DNA of 12,843 bases from Geobacter sp. (lineage in GTDB: Bacteria; Desulfobacterota; Desulfuromonadia; Geobacterales; Geobacteraceae), in assembly GCA_003499925.1 (NCBI GenBank), contig DNRQ01000102.1:5801-18643 (forward strand). The letters run 5' to 3'. Of this stretch, positions 4,880 to 12,622 are shown in pieces. The translations under genes and the position numbers were made by a program. Every line of letters starts with the position of its first letter. Position 1 is the stretch's first letter. The notes under the pieces were generated by a model. That model was not told the DNA's origin. It saw only the letters and a program-made list of their open reading frames with translations, and made no database searches.

Positions 4880-6958
4880 GTGATTTACAGCATAATTCAA
4901 GATATTCCCGGCAGGCTGAGGATCGCCCTCACCCTGCCCCGTTTTCCGGCCGTGGAGCGTTGCGCCGTGGAGGCGCAGTTCAAGGACCTGGCGGGGGTGG
5001 AGCAGGTTTCCTTTTCCCCCAGGACAGCCACTCTTCTGCTGCGCCACGACCGGAAGCAGGCGACCCGTGACGCCATACTGGAAACGGTTGCGGCGGCGCC
5101 GATCCCCAAAAGCCGCAGGCCCCGCCCCGAAAGCGAGCTGGAGCGCAAGAAAAAGACCGTGGTGCGTGCCGGGCTGCTACTTTTGGCCCGCCCCCTGATT
5201 CCTCCGCCGATTCGGCCGATTATCGCCGTCTACGGCGCGCTTCCCGTCATCAGAAGAGGTCTCACAGCGCTGCGGCAGAGGAAGATGAACGTCGACCTCC
5301 TGGACGCGTCCGCGGTCGGCGCAGCCCTGGCGACCCGGGAATTCCTCACCGCCTCGGTGATCGTCTCGCTCCTGAAGCTCGGGGAATACCTTGAGGAGTG
5401 GACCAGGGGGGAATCGAGGCGGCTTCTCTCCGACATGTTCCATACCGGAGACGAGTGGGCCTGGGTGGTCCGGGAGGATGAGGAAATCCGGCTCCCCCTG
5501 GAGGAGGTCGTCGAGGGGGATACGGTGATCGTCCGGATGGGGGGGCTGATCCCGGTGGACGGGCTGGTGCTGGAGGGGGAGGCGCTGGTGAACCAGTCCA
5601 GCCTGACCGGAGAGGGGCTGCCGGTCGCCAAGAGGCTCGGTCTTTCCGTCTACGCCGGCACAGCGATCGAGGAGGGGAGCCTCAGGATACGGGCCGTGCA
5701 GGTGGGGGACCAGACCCGCGCCGCCCGTGTGGTGAAGACCATCGAGGCGGCGGAGGTGGTCAAGGCCGAGAGCCAGAGCAAGAGCGAACAGATGGCCGAG
5801 CGGATCGTCCCCTATTCCTTTTTGCTGAGCGGGCTCACCTTCCTGGTTACCGGCAGTGTTTCCCGTTCCGCCGCGGTTTTGCTGGTCGATTACTCCTGCG
5901 CCATCAAGCTTTCCACCCCGCTTGCCATCCTCACCTCGCTGGCCCGCTCGGCCCGGCACCGGGTGCTGATCAAGGGGGGGAAGTACCTGGAGAAGCTGGC
6001 CCGCGCCGACGCCTTCGTGCTCGACAAGACGGGGACCCTGACCGAGGCCACCCCGGAGGTGGCCGAGGTGGTCCAGTTCGGCGACTTCTCCAGGGAGTTC
6101 GTTCTCAGGCAGGCGGCCTGCGTGGAGGAACATTTCCCCCATCCGGTGGCAACCGCCGTGGTGCGCCAGGCGGAACGGGAGGGACTCTCCCACGCCGAGG
6201 AGCACGCGGAGGTGGAGTACGTCCTGGCCCACGGCATCGCCTCCTGGCTGCAGGGGAAGAGGATCGTGGTCGGCAGCCGCCACTTCGTTTATGAGGACGA
6301 GGGGGTCGATGTCTCTGCCGGCGACCCGTACGTTCAGACCTTTGCCGACCGGGGAAACTCGGTGCTCTACGTCGCGGTGGGTGGGGAGTTGGCAGGGTTG
6401 ATCGCCATTCACGACCCGCTGCGCGAGGATGCCAGGCATTTCGTAGCGGCCCTGAAGGCGAGCGGGATAGAGAGGGTGGTCATGCTCACAGGCGACAACG
6501 AGGCGACCGCCCGGACCATCGCAGCGAGCCTCGGGATCGAGGAATACCATGCCCAGGCCCTCCCCGACCGGAAGGTCGAGGTGGTGAAGCAACTGCAGGC
6601 AGAAGGGTTAACGGTGGCCATGGTGGGCGACGGGATCAACGACTCTCCGGCGCTCTCCCAGGCCGACGTCGGGATCTCCATGCGGCACGGCGCCGACATC
6701 GCCCGCGAGGCGTGCGACGTCCTGCTCATGGACGGAACCCTGGATGACATACTGACCGCCAGGGCCGTCAGCCGGGAAGCGATGGAACTCGTGGAGCACA
6801 ACTTCCGCACCATCGTCGCCGTCAATTCCGCTGCGCTGCTCCTTGCCGTGACCGGCGCGGCACCCCCCGTTTTTTCCGCCACCATTCACAACCTGAGCAC
6901 CATCCTGGTAGGGCTCAGGTCCCTGCAGCCGTTACGCAAGGAGGTCCGTCACAGCTAG
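4880..6958 (+). CDS. P1B-type metal ATPase with SCA motif (P1B-6, FezB-like)
   Basis: A 692-residue P-type ATPase that would pump a metal ion, probably iron, across a membrane using ATP. GTG 4880 is preferred because GGAGAAGGGGG lies just upstream and the N-terminus then starts directly in an HMA-like domain (about 1-65, IPGRLRI, no CxxC). Core motifs are complete: TGE (243-245) in the actuator domain, phosphorylation site DKTGT with Asp382, HP (421-422) in the nucleotide domain, TGDN (537-540) and GDGIND (583-588). The intramembrane metal motif is Ser-Cys-Ala (339-341, in DYSCAIKLSTP) where copper and zinc pumps have CPC. This motif and the Cys-free N-terminus point to the P1B-6 group, to which the ferrosome ATPase FezB belongs; P1B-6 assignment by eye is not certain. 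It is the last gene of the unit starting at 3595, with small membrane and HMA-like partners, and Fur-like sites further upstream. Substrate and subcellular location are inferred. Confidence 0.85.
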   Translation: MIYSIIQDIPGRLRIALTLPRFPAVERCAVEAQFKDLAGVEQVSFSPRTATLLLRHDRKQATRDAILETVAAAPIPKSRRPRPESELERKKKTVVRAGLLLLARPLIPPPIRPIIAVYGALPVIRRGLTALRQRKMNVDLLDASAVGAALATREFLTASVIVSLLKLGEYLEEWTRGESRRLLSDMFHTGDEWAWVVREDEEIRLPLEEVVEGDTVIVRMGGLIPVDGLVLEGEALVNQSSLTGEGLPVAKRLGLSVYAGTAIEEGSLRIRAVQVGDQTRAARVVKTIEAAEVVKAESQSKSEQMAERIVPYSFLLSGLTFLVTGSVSRSAAVLLVDYSCAIKLSTPLAILTSLARSARHRVLIKGGKYLEKLARADAFVLDKTGTLTEATPEVAEVVQFGDFSREFVLRQAACVEEHFPHPVATAVVRQAEREGLSHAEEHAEVEYVLAHGIASWLQGKRIVVGSRHFVYEDEGVDVSAGDPYVQTFADRGNSVLYVAVGGELAGLIAIHDPLREDARHFVAALKASGIERVVMLTGDNEATARTIAASLGIEEYHAQALPDRKVEVVKQLQAEGLTVAMVGDGINDSPALSQADVGISMRHGADIAREACDVLLMDGTLDDILTARAVSREAMELVEHNFRTIVAVNSAALLLAVTGAAPPVFSATIHNLSTILVGLRSLQPLRKEVRHS

Positions 6959-7019
6959 CGGCGGGCCTCTCTTGCCAATCGTTAATCATCAATTCTCAGT
7001 TCTCAACCTGATTAATGCC

Positions 7020-7179
7020 AATCTGCAGCTACAAGACCTCCCCCCTTTGCAAAAGGGGGGTCGGGGGGGATTTTGCCCAGGTTGCAGCGGAGTGCCGACG
7101 GAGCGACTTAAGGCAAATCCCCCTAGATCCCCCTTTGTTAAAGGGGGACTTCCAGCTGCACTGATGCAAGCTGCAGATT
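7020..7179. repeat. 160-bp imperfect palindrome (REPIN-like) between convergent genes
   Basis: The ends AATCTGCAGCT (7020-7030) and AGCTGCAGATT (7169-7179) are exact inverse complements. Inner arms also match: GGGGGATTTTGCC (7065-7077) against GGCAAATCCCCC (7112-7123), and each arm contains its own C/G hairpin (CCCCCCTTT with AAAAGGGGGG at 7040-7056; CCCCCTTTGTTAAAGGGGG near 7129-7147). It fills the gap between the ATPase and the kinase that runs toward it, where it may act as a two-way terminator. It is an inverted pair of REP-like units with no coding capacity. Confidence 0.75.
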
Positions 7180-7211
7180 AGCACCAATCAGCATTGTCAA
7201 TCGTCAATCGT

Positions 7212-10200
7212 CTACACCTCGATCCTGAACTCCGCACCCCCCTCCACGTTGCGCACCAGAATACGGCCTCCCATGTGTTCCACGATGCTGTTGGACATGA
7301 ACAGTCCCACACCGGTCCCTTTCCCCGCCGGCTTGGTGCTGAAGTAGGCGTCGAATATCTTGTCCATGATGGCCTCATCGATGCCGCCTGCATTGTCGGT
7401 GATGGTCACCACTGCCTTGCCGTCCTCGGCCCACGCCCGCACCGTTATCCGCGCATCGTTTCGATCCTGTTCGCCGAAGGCATCCTTGGCGTTCATCAGG
7501 ATGTTGATCAGCACCTGGCCGTACTCGTTGGGATGGCCGTTGATCCGGGGTTCGCCGCTGCAACTGATATCCAGGTTGATCCTGTGTTCCCTGAGGCTTG
7601 CCTCCATGAGCGAAACCGACTTCTTGATCACCTCGTCCACCTGGAACAGTTTCTTCTCCTTATCGACGACCAGGAAATCCCGGAAATCGTCGATGGTCTG
7701 TGACATGTGCTGGATGACCTCCATCACCTTCTCGACGCTGCTGTTGAGAAGCTCCTCGCTGAATTGGCCAAGCTTGTGGGACATGCGCAGTTCCTGAACC
7801 TGGAGCCCCAGGACGTTCAGGGGCTGGCGCCATTGATGCGCGATGTTGCCGAGCATCTCGCCCATGGCGGCCATGCGGCTTTGCTGGATCATCAACTGGT
7901 CCTTTTGCCGGAGCTCTTCCATGGTCCGGATCCGTTCGCCGGTTTCCTCCTCCAGCCTGCGGTAGGTCTGTTCCAGTTCCTTGACCCGCCTGGCCAGCTC
8001 CTGGTTCAGTCTGGTGACCTTTTGCTCGGCCTCCTTCACCTTTGAGATGTTGGTGAAGGTGACGACCACCCCTTCCCTGGGACCTTCCTCGGAACGGAAA
8101 GGGACGATTCTGCTGAGGAGCCACTCCCCCTCCCTGGTGGCCACTTCTTTTTCGATAACGACGCCGTCACCCAGCACGCTGCGGATGTCGCCCAGCAGCC
8201 CGCTCTGGTCGGCAAGCTGGTAGGCGATGTGATCTATCGGGCGCCCCACGTCCTGGGGGAGCAGTTTGAAATAGGCGGAGCTTGCCGAATTGAACTTGCG
8301 GATGCGCATCTGCTTGTCGAGGAAGATGATGCCGCTGTCGATGCTGGTCAGCAGGTTGACCAGGTCGACGTTGAGCTCCTTCAGCTCGATGTTGCTCCGC
8401 TCGTACTCGGTATTGACCGAGTAGAGCTCCTCGTTGGTGCTGTGCAGCTCCTCGTTGGCGCTGTTCAATTCCTCGTTGGCCGATTGGAGTTCCTCGTTGG
8501 CCGCCTGAAGTTCCTCGTTGGTGGCGTTCAAGGCCTCGGTGGTCGCCTGCAGGTTTTCCTGGGTGCCCAGGAGGTCGGCCCTGGTGCTCTGCAGCTCGAG
8601 CTCCAGGTCTGCCAGATGCTGGCGGTAGTACAGGCTCGGTTCGAAACTGTTCAGCTCCTCCTGGTCGTGCCATTGCTGGACCGGAGCCGGTTCCTTCTCA
8701 ATCCGCGCGAAATAGACATGATAGTGCATGGCGCTGCTGCTTTCGTAGGGGATCGGGTCGACGCTGACGTCGATCAGATACTCTTCCTCCGCGTTCTTGA
8801 TCCGGACGTTTCGGGTCATGGTGCCCTGCTCGGTTTTTTTCACCTTCTGCAAGGAGGTGCTCAGGGCGATGTGGAGGTTTCCCTCGGTCATGCTGAGGAT
8901 GTCGTTCTCGATGCGCCCCTTGAGCGTTTTCAGGAATTGCGCCACGTTTCCGAAACAGTGCAGCACTTGAAACTTGTCATCGATCAGGACACCCGGCGGC
9001 AGGTGCTTTTCCAGCAGGGTGTCGTAGTCGTTCAGTATCCGCCGGTCCAGGCTGACGGGTCGCTGCAGTGCGGGCTGAATGCCGGCGCGCGGGACGATCA
9101 TGGTGTTTCCTTTGCGGTTGTTATCGAGATCAAGCGCCAGTTTCTGATCCCGGATCTTGCGGAACACCTTGTGCGGGGCCGAGACCACCTCGAATTCGCC
9201 GGAGAGCGTCCCCATCCCCTCGCTTTTGCCGAGAAACACGATGCCGTTCATCTTCAGGGCGAAATGGAACAGGGAGAGCACCTTTTTCTGCGCCTCGGGT
9301 TGCAGGTAAATCAGCAGGTTTCGGCAGCAGATCAGATCGAGCTTGATAAACGGCATGTCGCGGGTCAGGTCGTGATGGGCGAAGGTCAAAAGCTTGCGCA
9401 GCTCGTTTTTAACCCTGAAGAGATTCTTGTCGACCTCGATGAAGAAGCGCTCCAGGCGTTCGGGGCTGACCTTGGCCATAAGGTCGCGGCTATACACCCC
9501 CTGGGCCGCCGAATCGAGTGAGCGTTTATGTACGTCGGTGGCGAATATGTTGATCCTGCCGTCAAAATTGAGCTCGCCGGCCTTCTCCGCCAGCAGGATG
9601 GCCAGGGAGTAGGCCTCCTCTCCGGTGGCGCAACCGGCCGACCAGACGCGCATATCCTCGCCCGGTGCCAGCGCGGCGAAGAGTGCGGGGATTACGGTCT
9701 CCTCGAGATAGTGGAAGGCCTTGTCGTCGCGGAAGAACTCGGTCACCCCGATCAAAAGGTCGTGGTACAGGTCGTCCAGCTCCTGCTCATCGGAGGAGAG
9801 TATCTCCAGGTACTCGGAGACCTGGTTCAGCCGGCGGTAACCCATGCGTCGTTTGATGCGACGTCCGATGGTCCCGGTCTTGTACTTGGTGAAATCCAGG
9901 TTGTACTCGCGCTGCAGCAGTTGGTAGATCCCGGCATACTGGGCTTCCTCTTCCGGCACTCCCGGGTCATGGCGGGCTTTGGCGCCCGGCTGCGCCGGGA
10001 TTTTCAGATGCTCCGTCAGGATGGCGGGGATCTCCTCCGGGGGGGCGATGAAGTCGCAGACCCCGGTTTCCACGGCGCTTTCCGGCATGGCGCCGAACTG
10101 GGCCGACTGGGGAGTCTGCACCAGCACCAACCCTCCGGCCTCATGGACGGCCCTGATCCCCTCGGAGCCGTCCTTGCCGGTTCCCGACAGGATGACCGCA

Positions 10201-10583
10201 ACCGCCCGGGCTCCCACCTCGCGGGCCAGGGACCTGAAGAATACATCGATCGGCAATTCCACATGCTGACCCCGGGGAACCTCGGTCATGGCCGGATGCC
10301 CGTCGCGGATCTCCATATAGGACATGGAGACGTTCAGGTAGATGGTGTTCGGCTCCAGCGGCAGGTTGTGGGCCACGTTACGGATCGGCATGGAGGTGTG
10401 ATGCCCCAGAAGCTCATCCATCTGGCTCTTGAAGTCGGGGGAGAGGTGCTGAATGATCACGAAGCACACGCCGCTGTCCGCCGGCATGTGTTGAAACATC
10501 TGTTGCAGGGCGTTCAGGCCGCCGGCCGATGCGCCGATTCCGACTATGTACAGGGAGTTGTCGTTTTGCTGCGAAGTTGCCAA
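7212..10583 (-). CDS. CheB-CheR-PAS-histidine kinase fusion protein
   Basis: A 1123-residue multidomain sensor. TTG 10583 is taken as start because GGAGG lies five bases upstream and no in-frame ATG is better placed. Residues about 10-195 are a CheB methylesterase domain with the triad Ser19 (GASAGG), His46 and Asp138 (GTGKDG). About 212-480 form a CheR methyltransferase domain with the SAM-binding VWSAGCATGEEAYS (about 311-324) and ICCRNLLIYL. A PAS-like region (about 520-630) is followed by a coiled coil of NEELxxANEEL heptads (about 655-735), a second PAS (about 743-846), another coiled coil and a kinase core with H-box IAHQWRQPLN (His916), N-box NILMNAKDAF, DNAGGID and GTGVGL. There is no receiver domain, no membrane segment and no separate Che genes nearby, so it is probably a cytosolic two-component sensor rather than part of a chemotaxis array. 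Its phosphotransfer partner is not in view; the receiver of the neighbouring kinase is one possibility. Confidence 0.93.
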   Translation of the reverse strand: MATSQQNDNSLYIVGIGASAGGLNALQQMFQHMPADSGVCFVIIQHLSPDFKSQMDELLGHHTSMPIRNVAHNLPLEPNTIYLNVSMSYMEIRDGHPAMTEVPRGQHVELPIDVFFRSLAREVGARAVAVILSGTGKDGSEGIRAVHEAGGLVLVQTPQSAQFGAMPESAVETGVCDFIAPPEEIPAILTEHLKIPAQPGAKARHDPGVPEEEAQYAGIYQLLQREYNLDFTKYKTGTIGRRIKRRMGYRRLNQVSEYLEILSSDEQELDDLYHDLLIGVTEFFRDDKAFHYLEETVIPALFAALAPGEDMRVWSAGCATGEEAYSLAILLAEKAGELNFDGRINIFATDVHKRSLDSAAQGVYSRDLMAKVSPERLERFFIEVDKNLFRVKNELRKLLTFAHHDLTRDMPFIKLDLICCRNLLIYLQPEAQKKVLSLFHFALKMNGIVFLGKSEGMGTLSGEFEVVSAPHKVFRKIRDQKLALDLDNNRKGNTMIVPRAGIQPALQRPVSLDRRILNDYDTLLEKHLPPGVLIDDKFQVLHCFGNVAQFLKTLKGRIENDILSMTEGNLHIALSTSLQKVKKTEQGTMTRNVRIKNAEEEYLIDVSVDPIPYESSSAMHYHVYFARIEKEPAPVQQWHDQEELNSFEPSLYYRQHLADLELELQSTRADLLGTQENLQATTEALNATNEELQAANEELQSANEELNSANEELHSTNEELYSVNTEYERSNIELKELNVDLVNLLTSIDSGIIFLDKQMRIRKFNSASSAYFKLLPQDVGRPIDHIAYQLADQSGLLGDIRSVLGDGVVIEKEVATREGEWLLSRIVPFRSEEGPREGVVVTFTNISKVKEAEQKVTRLNQELARRVKELEQTYRRLEEETGERIRTMEELRQKDQLMIQQSRMAAMGEMLGNIAHQWRQPLNVLGLQVQELRMSHKLGQFSEELLNSSVEKVMEVIQHMSQTIDDFRDFLVVDKEKKLFQVDEVIKKSVSLMEASLREHRINLDISCSGEPRINGHPNEYGQVLINILMNAKDAFGEQDRNDARITVRAWAEDGKAVVTITDNAGGIDEAIMDKIFDAYFSTKPAGKGTGVGLFMSNSIVEHMGGRILVRNVEGGAEFRIEV

Positions 10584-10674
10584 TGTGGCCTCCGACCCTG
10601 CCTGCGGATCATGGAATTGCGCCGGTTGAAGATATAAAAAAGTAACTACTACTTCCGCAAGCAGTCCACCACTT

Positions 10675-10785
10675 GCTCCTCCCCCCGGAGGGGGGAGGTC
10701 GGGAGGGGGGAAGACTGCTGGCTTCCAGGAAGAACTGGCTGGGCTTCCCCCTCCCTAACCCTCCCCCTCCGGGGGAGGGGACTCT
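10675..10785. repeat. Inverted pair of C/G-rich palindromic repeats (REPIN-like)
   Basis: The arm CTCCTCCCCCCGGAGGGGGG (from 10676) continuing to about 10713 recurs in inverse orientation at 10742-10783; the arms enclose about 28 bases. It occupies the 347-base gap between the two kinase genes, which otherwise holds the terminator at 10892-10912 and, near its left end, the ribosome site of the CheB-CheR kinase. No promoter was evident in the gap by eye. Confidence 0.7.
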
Positions 10786-10891
10786 TGGACACAAAATCAG
10801 CAGTTTAGCTCCAAGTTACTTAAGAGCGCTAATCAGGTTTCTGTTGCCCCTCACGGAGACAACTGTTTTTTGCCCGGCGGGCCTTTCGCTG

Positions 10892-10912
10892 AAAAACCCC
10901 TATTTGCAGGGG
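10892..10912 (-). terminator. Rho-independent terminator of the receiver-kinase gene
   Basis: Read on the minus strand, CCCCT and AGGGG form a stem around the loop GCAAAT and are followed directly by TTTTT. It lies 19 bases after the stop codon of the kinase at 10931-12103. The stem is short, so readthrough into the CheB-CheR kinase is possible. Confidence 0.55.
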
Positions 10913-10930
10913 GAGGGGTGGTGATGGCTG

Positions 10931-12103
10931 CTAGAAATATACCGGCAGGGTGAAGTAGAAGGTGGCCCCCTCGTCCACCCTTCCCTCAGCCCATATGTGG
11001 CCTCCATGCCGGTGGATGATGCGCTGCGCCGTGGTGAGTCCTATGCCGTCGCCGGCAAACTCGGAACCGTGCAGCCGCTGGAAGGCTCCGAACAGCTTCT
11101 CCTTGTACTCCATGTCAAATCCGGCACCGTTGTCTTTTACGAACAGCGCCGGCTGCTTTAAAACGAAGGTCCTTCCGAATTCGATACGGGCGCACGGCTT
11201 CTGGGCGGTATACTTCCAGGCATTGCCGAGCAGGTTCTCCAGCAGTTGCCTGAGCAGGGATTGATCGCCCAAAACGGTTATCCCTTCTTCGATGCGGCAT
11301 TCCAGGGAGCGCTGCGGTTCAGTCTCCTGCAACATCCTGAGGATCGTTCCCGCCAGTTCGCTCAGGTCCACCGGACCCAGCTTGATCTGGGCCCTGCCGA
11401 CCCGGGACAACTCCAGCAGGTGATCGATCAGCGCCCCCATCCTGCTCGATGCGGAACGGATCCGTTCCAGATAGCCGTGGGCCTCCAACGGTATTTGCAC
11501 CCCGTATTCCTCGACCAGGATTGCGCTGAAGCTGTTGATGTGCCGCAAGGGAGCGCGCAGGTCGTGGGAGACCGAGTAGCTGAACGATTCCTGCTCCCGG
11601 ATCGAGGCCTGAAGGTCCGCCGTCCGTTCGCTGACGCGCTGCTCCAGCAGTTCATTGGCCATCTTCAGGTCGTTTTGAGACTTCAGCAGGGCGATCTCCA
11701 TCTGCTTGCGACGGGAGTTCTGCGTTATCCCGTTGATGTTTTTGTCGATGACGGCGTAGAGTTTTTCGCAAACCAGCGGCTTCAGCAGGTAGTGATCGAT
11801 GCCGATCTCGATCGACTTGAGCAGGAACCTGGTATCGGAATAGGAGGTCAAGGCGATGATGACCGCCTCGGGATTCAACGACTTCATCTCTGCTGCCATG
11901 CTGATGCCGTCCATGACCGGCATGCTGATGTCGGTAAGGACGATTCCGGGACGATATTTTGCAAAGCACTCCAAGCCGGATTTGCCGTTATCGGCACTAC
12001 GGATGACAACACCGGGATAATTCATGGCTGTCAGGTTGCAAAGACTGCCACGGGCAGCATCGTCATCCTCGACAATCAATATCGACAGCGACCCTTTTTG
12101 CAC
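10931..12103 (-). CDS. Response-regulator receiver-histidine kinase hybrid
   Basis: A 390-residue cytosolic hybrid. GTG 12103 is chosen: GAGG sits five bases upstream and the receiver domain begins a few residues later; the overlapping ATG at 12105 is out of frame. Residues 6-125 form a receiver domain with acidic pocket Glu12-Asp13-Asp14, phosphoacceptor Asp58 (LTDISMPVMDG), Thr86 and Lys108. A coiled-coil linker (about 130-170) leads to a HisKA domain with His179 (SVSHDLRAPL) and a HATPase domain with LLENLLGNAWKYTA, DNGAGFD and GDGIGL. The order receiver-then-kinase means that phosphorylation from an upstream kinase could control its own kinase output. No membrane segment or sensor domain is present. 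It lies 347 bases upstream of the CheB-CheR kinase on the same strand, with a terminator between, so they may be a functional pair but probably have separate transcripts. Confidence 0.93.
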   Translation of the reverse strand: MQKGSLSILIVEDDDAARGSLCNLTAMNYPGVVIRSADNGKSGLECFAKYRPGIVLTDISMPVMDGISMAAEMKSLNPEAVIIALTSYSDTRFLLKSIEIGIDHYLLKPLVCEKLYAVIDKNINGITQNSRRKQMEIALLKSQNDLKMANELLEQRVSERTADLQASIREQESFSYSVSHDLRAPLRHINSFSAILVEEYGVQIPLEAHGYLERIRSASSRMGALIDHLLELSRVGRAQIKLGPVDLSELAGTILRMLQETEPQRSLECRIEEGITVLGDQSLLRQLLENLLGNAWKYTAQKPCARIEFGRTFVLKQPALFVKDNGAGFDMEYKEKLFGAFQRLHGSEFAGDGIGLTTAQRIIHRHGGHIWAEGRVDEGATFYFTLPVYF

Positions 12104-12166
12104 ATTCGCCTCGCTGGTAATATAACAGGGTTAAAACGAAAACTTAAGCCCACACTGTTAGCAGCA

Positions 12167-12235
12167 TAGTCTGCGGGTGAAAGACTAGGCCACCGGATGG
12201 CAGTTGCGAAAGCAGCAAGCCTCAGGGGCTGCTGC
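12167..12235. other. Cluster of three hairpins in the kinase leader region
   Basis: Three neighbouring hairpins are visible: TAGTC/GACTA (12167-12187, 11-base loop), GCCA/TGGC (12189-12201) and GCAGCAAGCC/GGCTGCTGC with one bulged base (12212-12235). If the promoter proposed at 12339-12366 is used they lie in a leader of about 230 bases before the receiver-kinase gene. Read on the plus strand, the phrases GCATAGTC, GACTAGGCC and GGATGGCAG recall the 3' half of the c-di-GMP-I (GEMM) aptamer, but the 5' half with GCAAACC and the GNRA arm is not there. Identity is unresolved. Confidence 0.3.
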
Positions 12236-12338
12236 AGAGTGTCAAGGGGAGAACTTGCTGTCATTGGAATGTTTGTTGACAGTGGAGCGCGATATTCCGG
12301 GACAGCAAAGGGATAAGCTCCGTACTAAAGACAATTTT

Positions 12339-12366
12339 GTTATACCATGCTAATGGTTGTTTACAA
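12339..12366 (-). promoter_or_regulatory. Candidate promoter of the receiver-kinase gene
   Basis: On the minus strand TTGTAA (12366-12361), a 16-base spacer and TATAAC (12344-12339; five of six matches) form a moderate sigma-70-type promoter. It would start transcription near 12332, leaving a long leader before the GTG at 12103. The -35 hexamer matches at four of six positions only. Confidence 0.4.
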
Positions 12367-12496
12367 AGTGAATTCATTTTTATGCGCCTTTTTTCACGGC
12401 GAATTGCCCTTTTGCGAGTAAAACCCTGAACCACCCCTCGACTCGGAGGGATAAGCAAAAAAGATCCTGTTTAGCGGGAATCTTCCGCTGGGAAAA

Positions 12497-12622
12497 CCCC
12501 TCCCCTTCAAGGGGAGGGTGGGGGTGGGGCAGTACCGGCGCACAAAACACCCCCATACCCCTCCTGACCTCCCCCTTGACTTGTCAGCCGTAGCCTTGGC
12601 GAAGGATGAAGGGGGAGGAACC
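12497..12622. repeat. Inverted REP-like pair, one arm with an expanded loop
   Basis: The left arm is the tight hairpin CCCTCCCCTT (12498-12507) with AAGGGGAGGG (12509-12518) followed by GTGGGGGTGGGG. The right arm runs in inverse orientation (CCCCCATACCCC, then CCTCCCCCTT at 12568-12577 and AAGGGGGAGG at 12609-12618), but its apical loop holds about 31 extra bases including the small palindrome CCTTGGCGAAGG. The left arm closely matches the inverse complement of the repeat at 21-65. Confidence 0.65.

Noticed and set aside
5177..6592. Long minus-strand open frame opposite the P-type ATPase
   Set aside because: The plus strand encodes all P-type ATPase motifs; the antisense product is His/Gly/Pro-rich with no family signature.
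8229..10637. Two long plus-strand frames (8229-9521 and 9528-10637) opposite the CheB-CheR kinase
   Set aside because: Their repeated VGAVQFLVG-like phrases are reverse reads of the coiled-coil heptads of the real minus-strand gene.
12167..12205. Complete c-di-GMP-I (GEMM) riboswitch on the plus strand
   Set aside because: The 5' half with GCAAACC and its GNRA hairpin is missing and no gene follows on that strand within the window.
12261..12458. 65-codon minus-strand frame upstream of the receiver kinase
   Set aside because: No good ribosome site, no domain, and it overlaps the likely promoter of the kinase gene.
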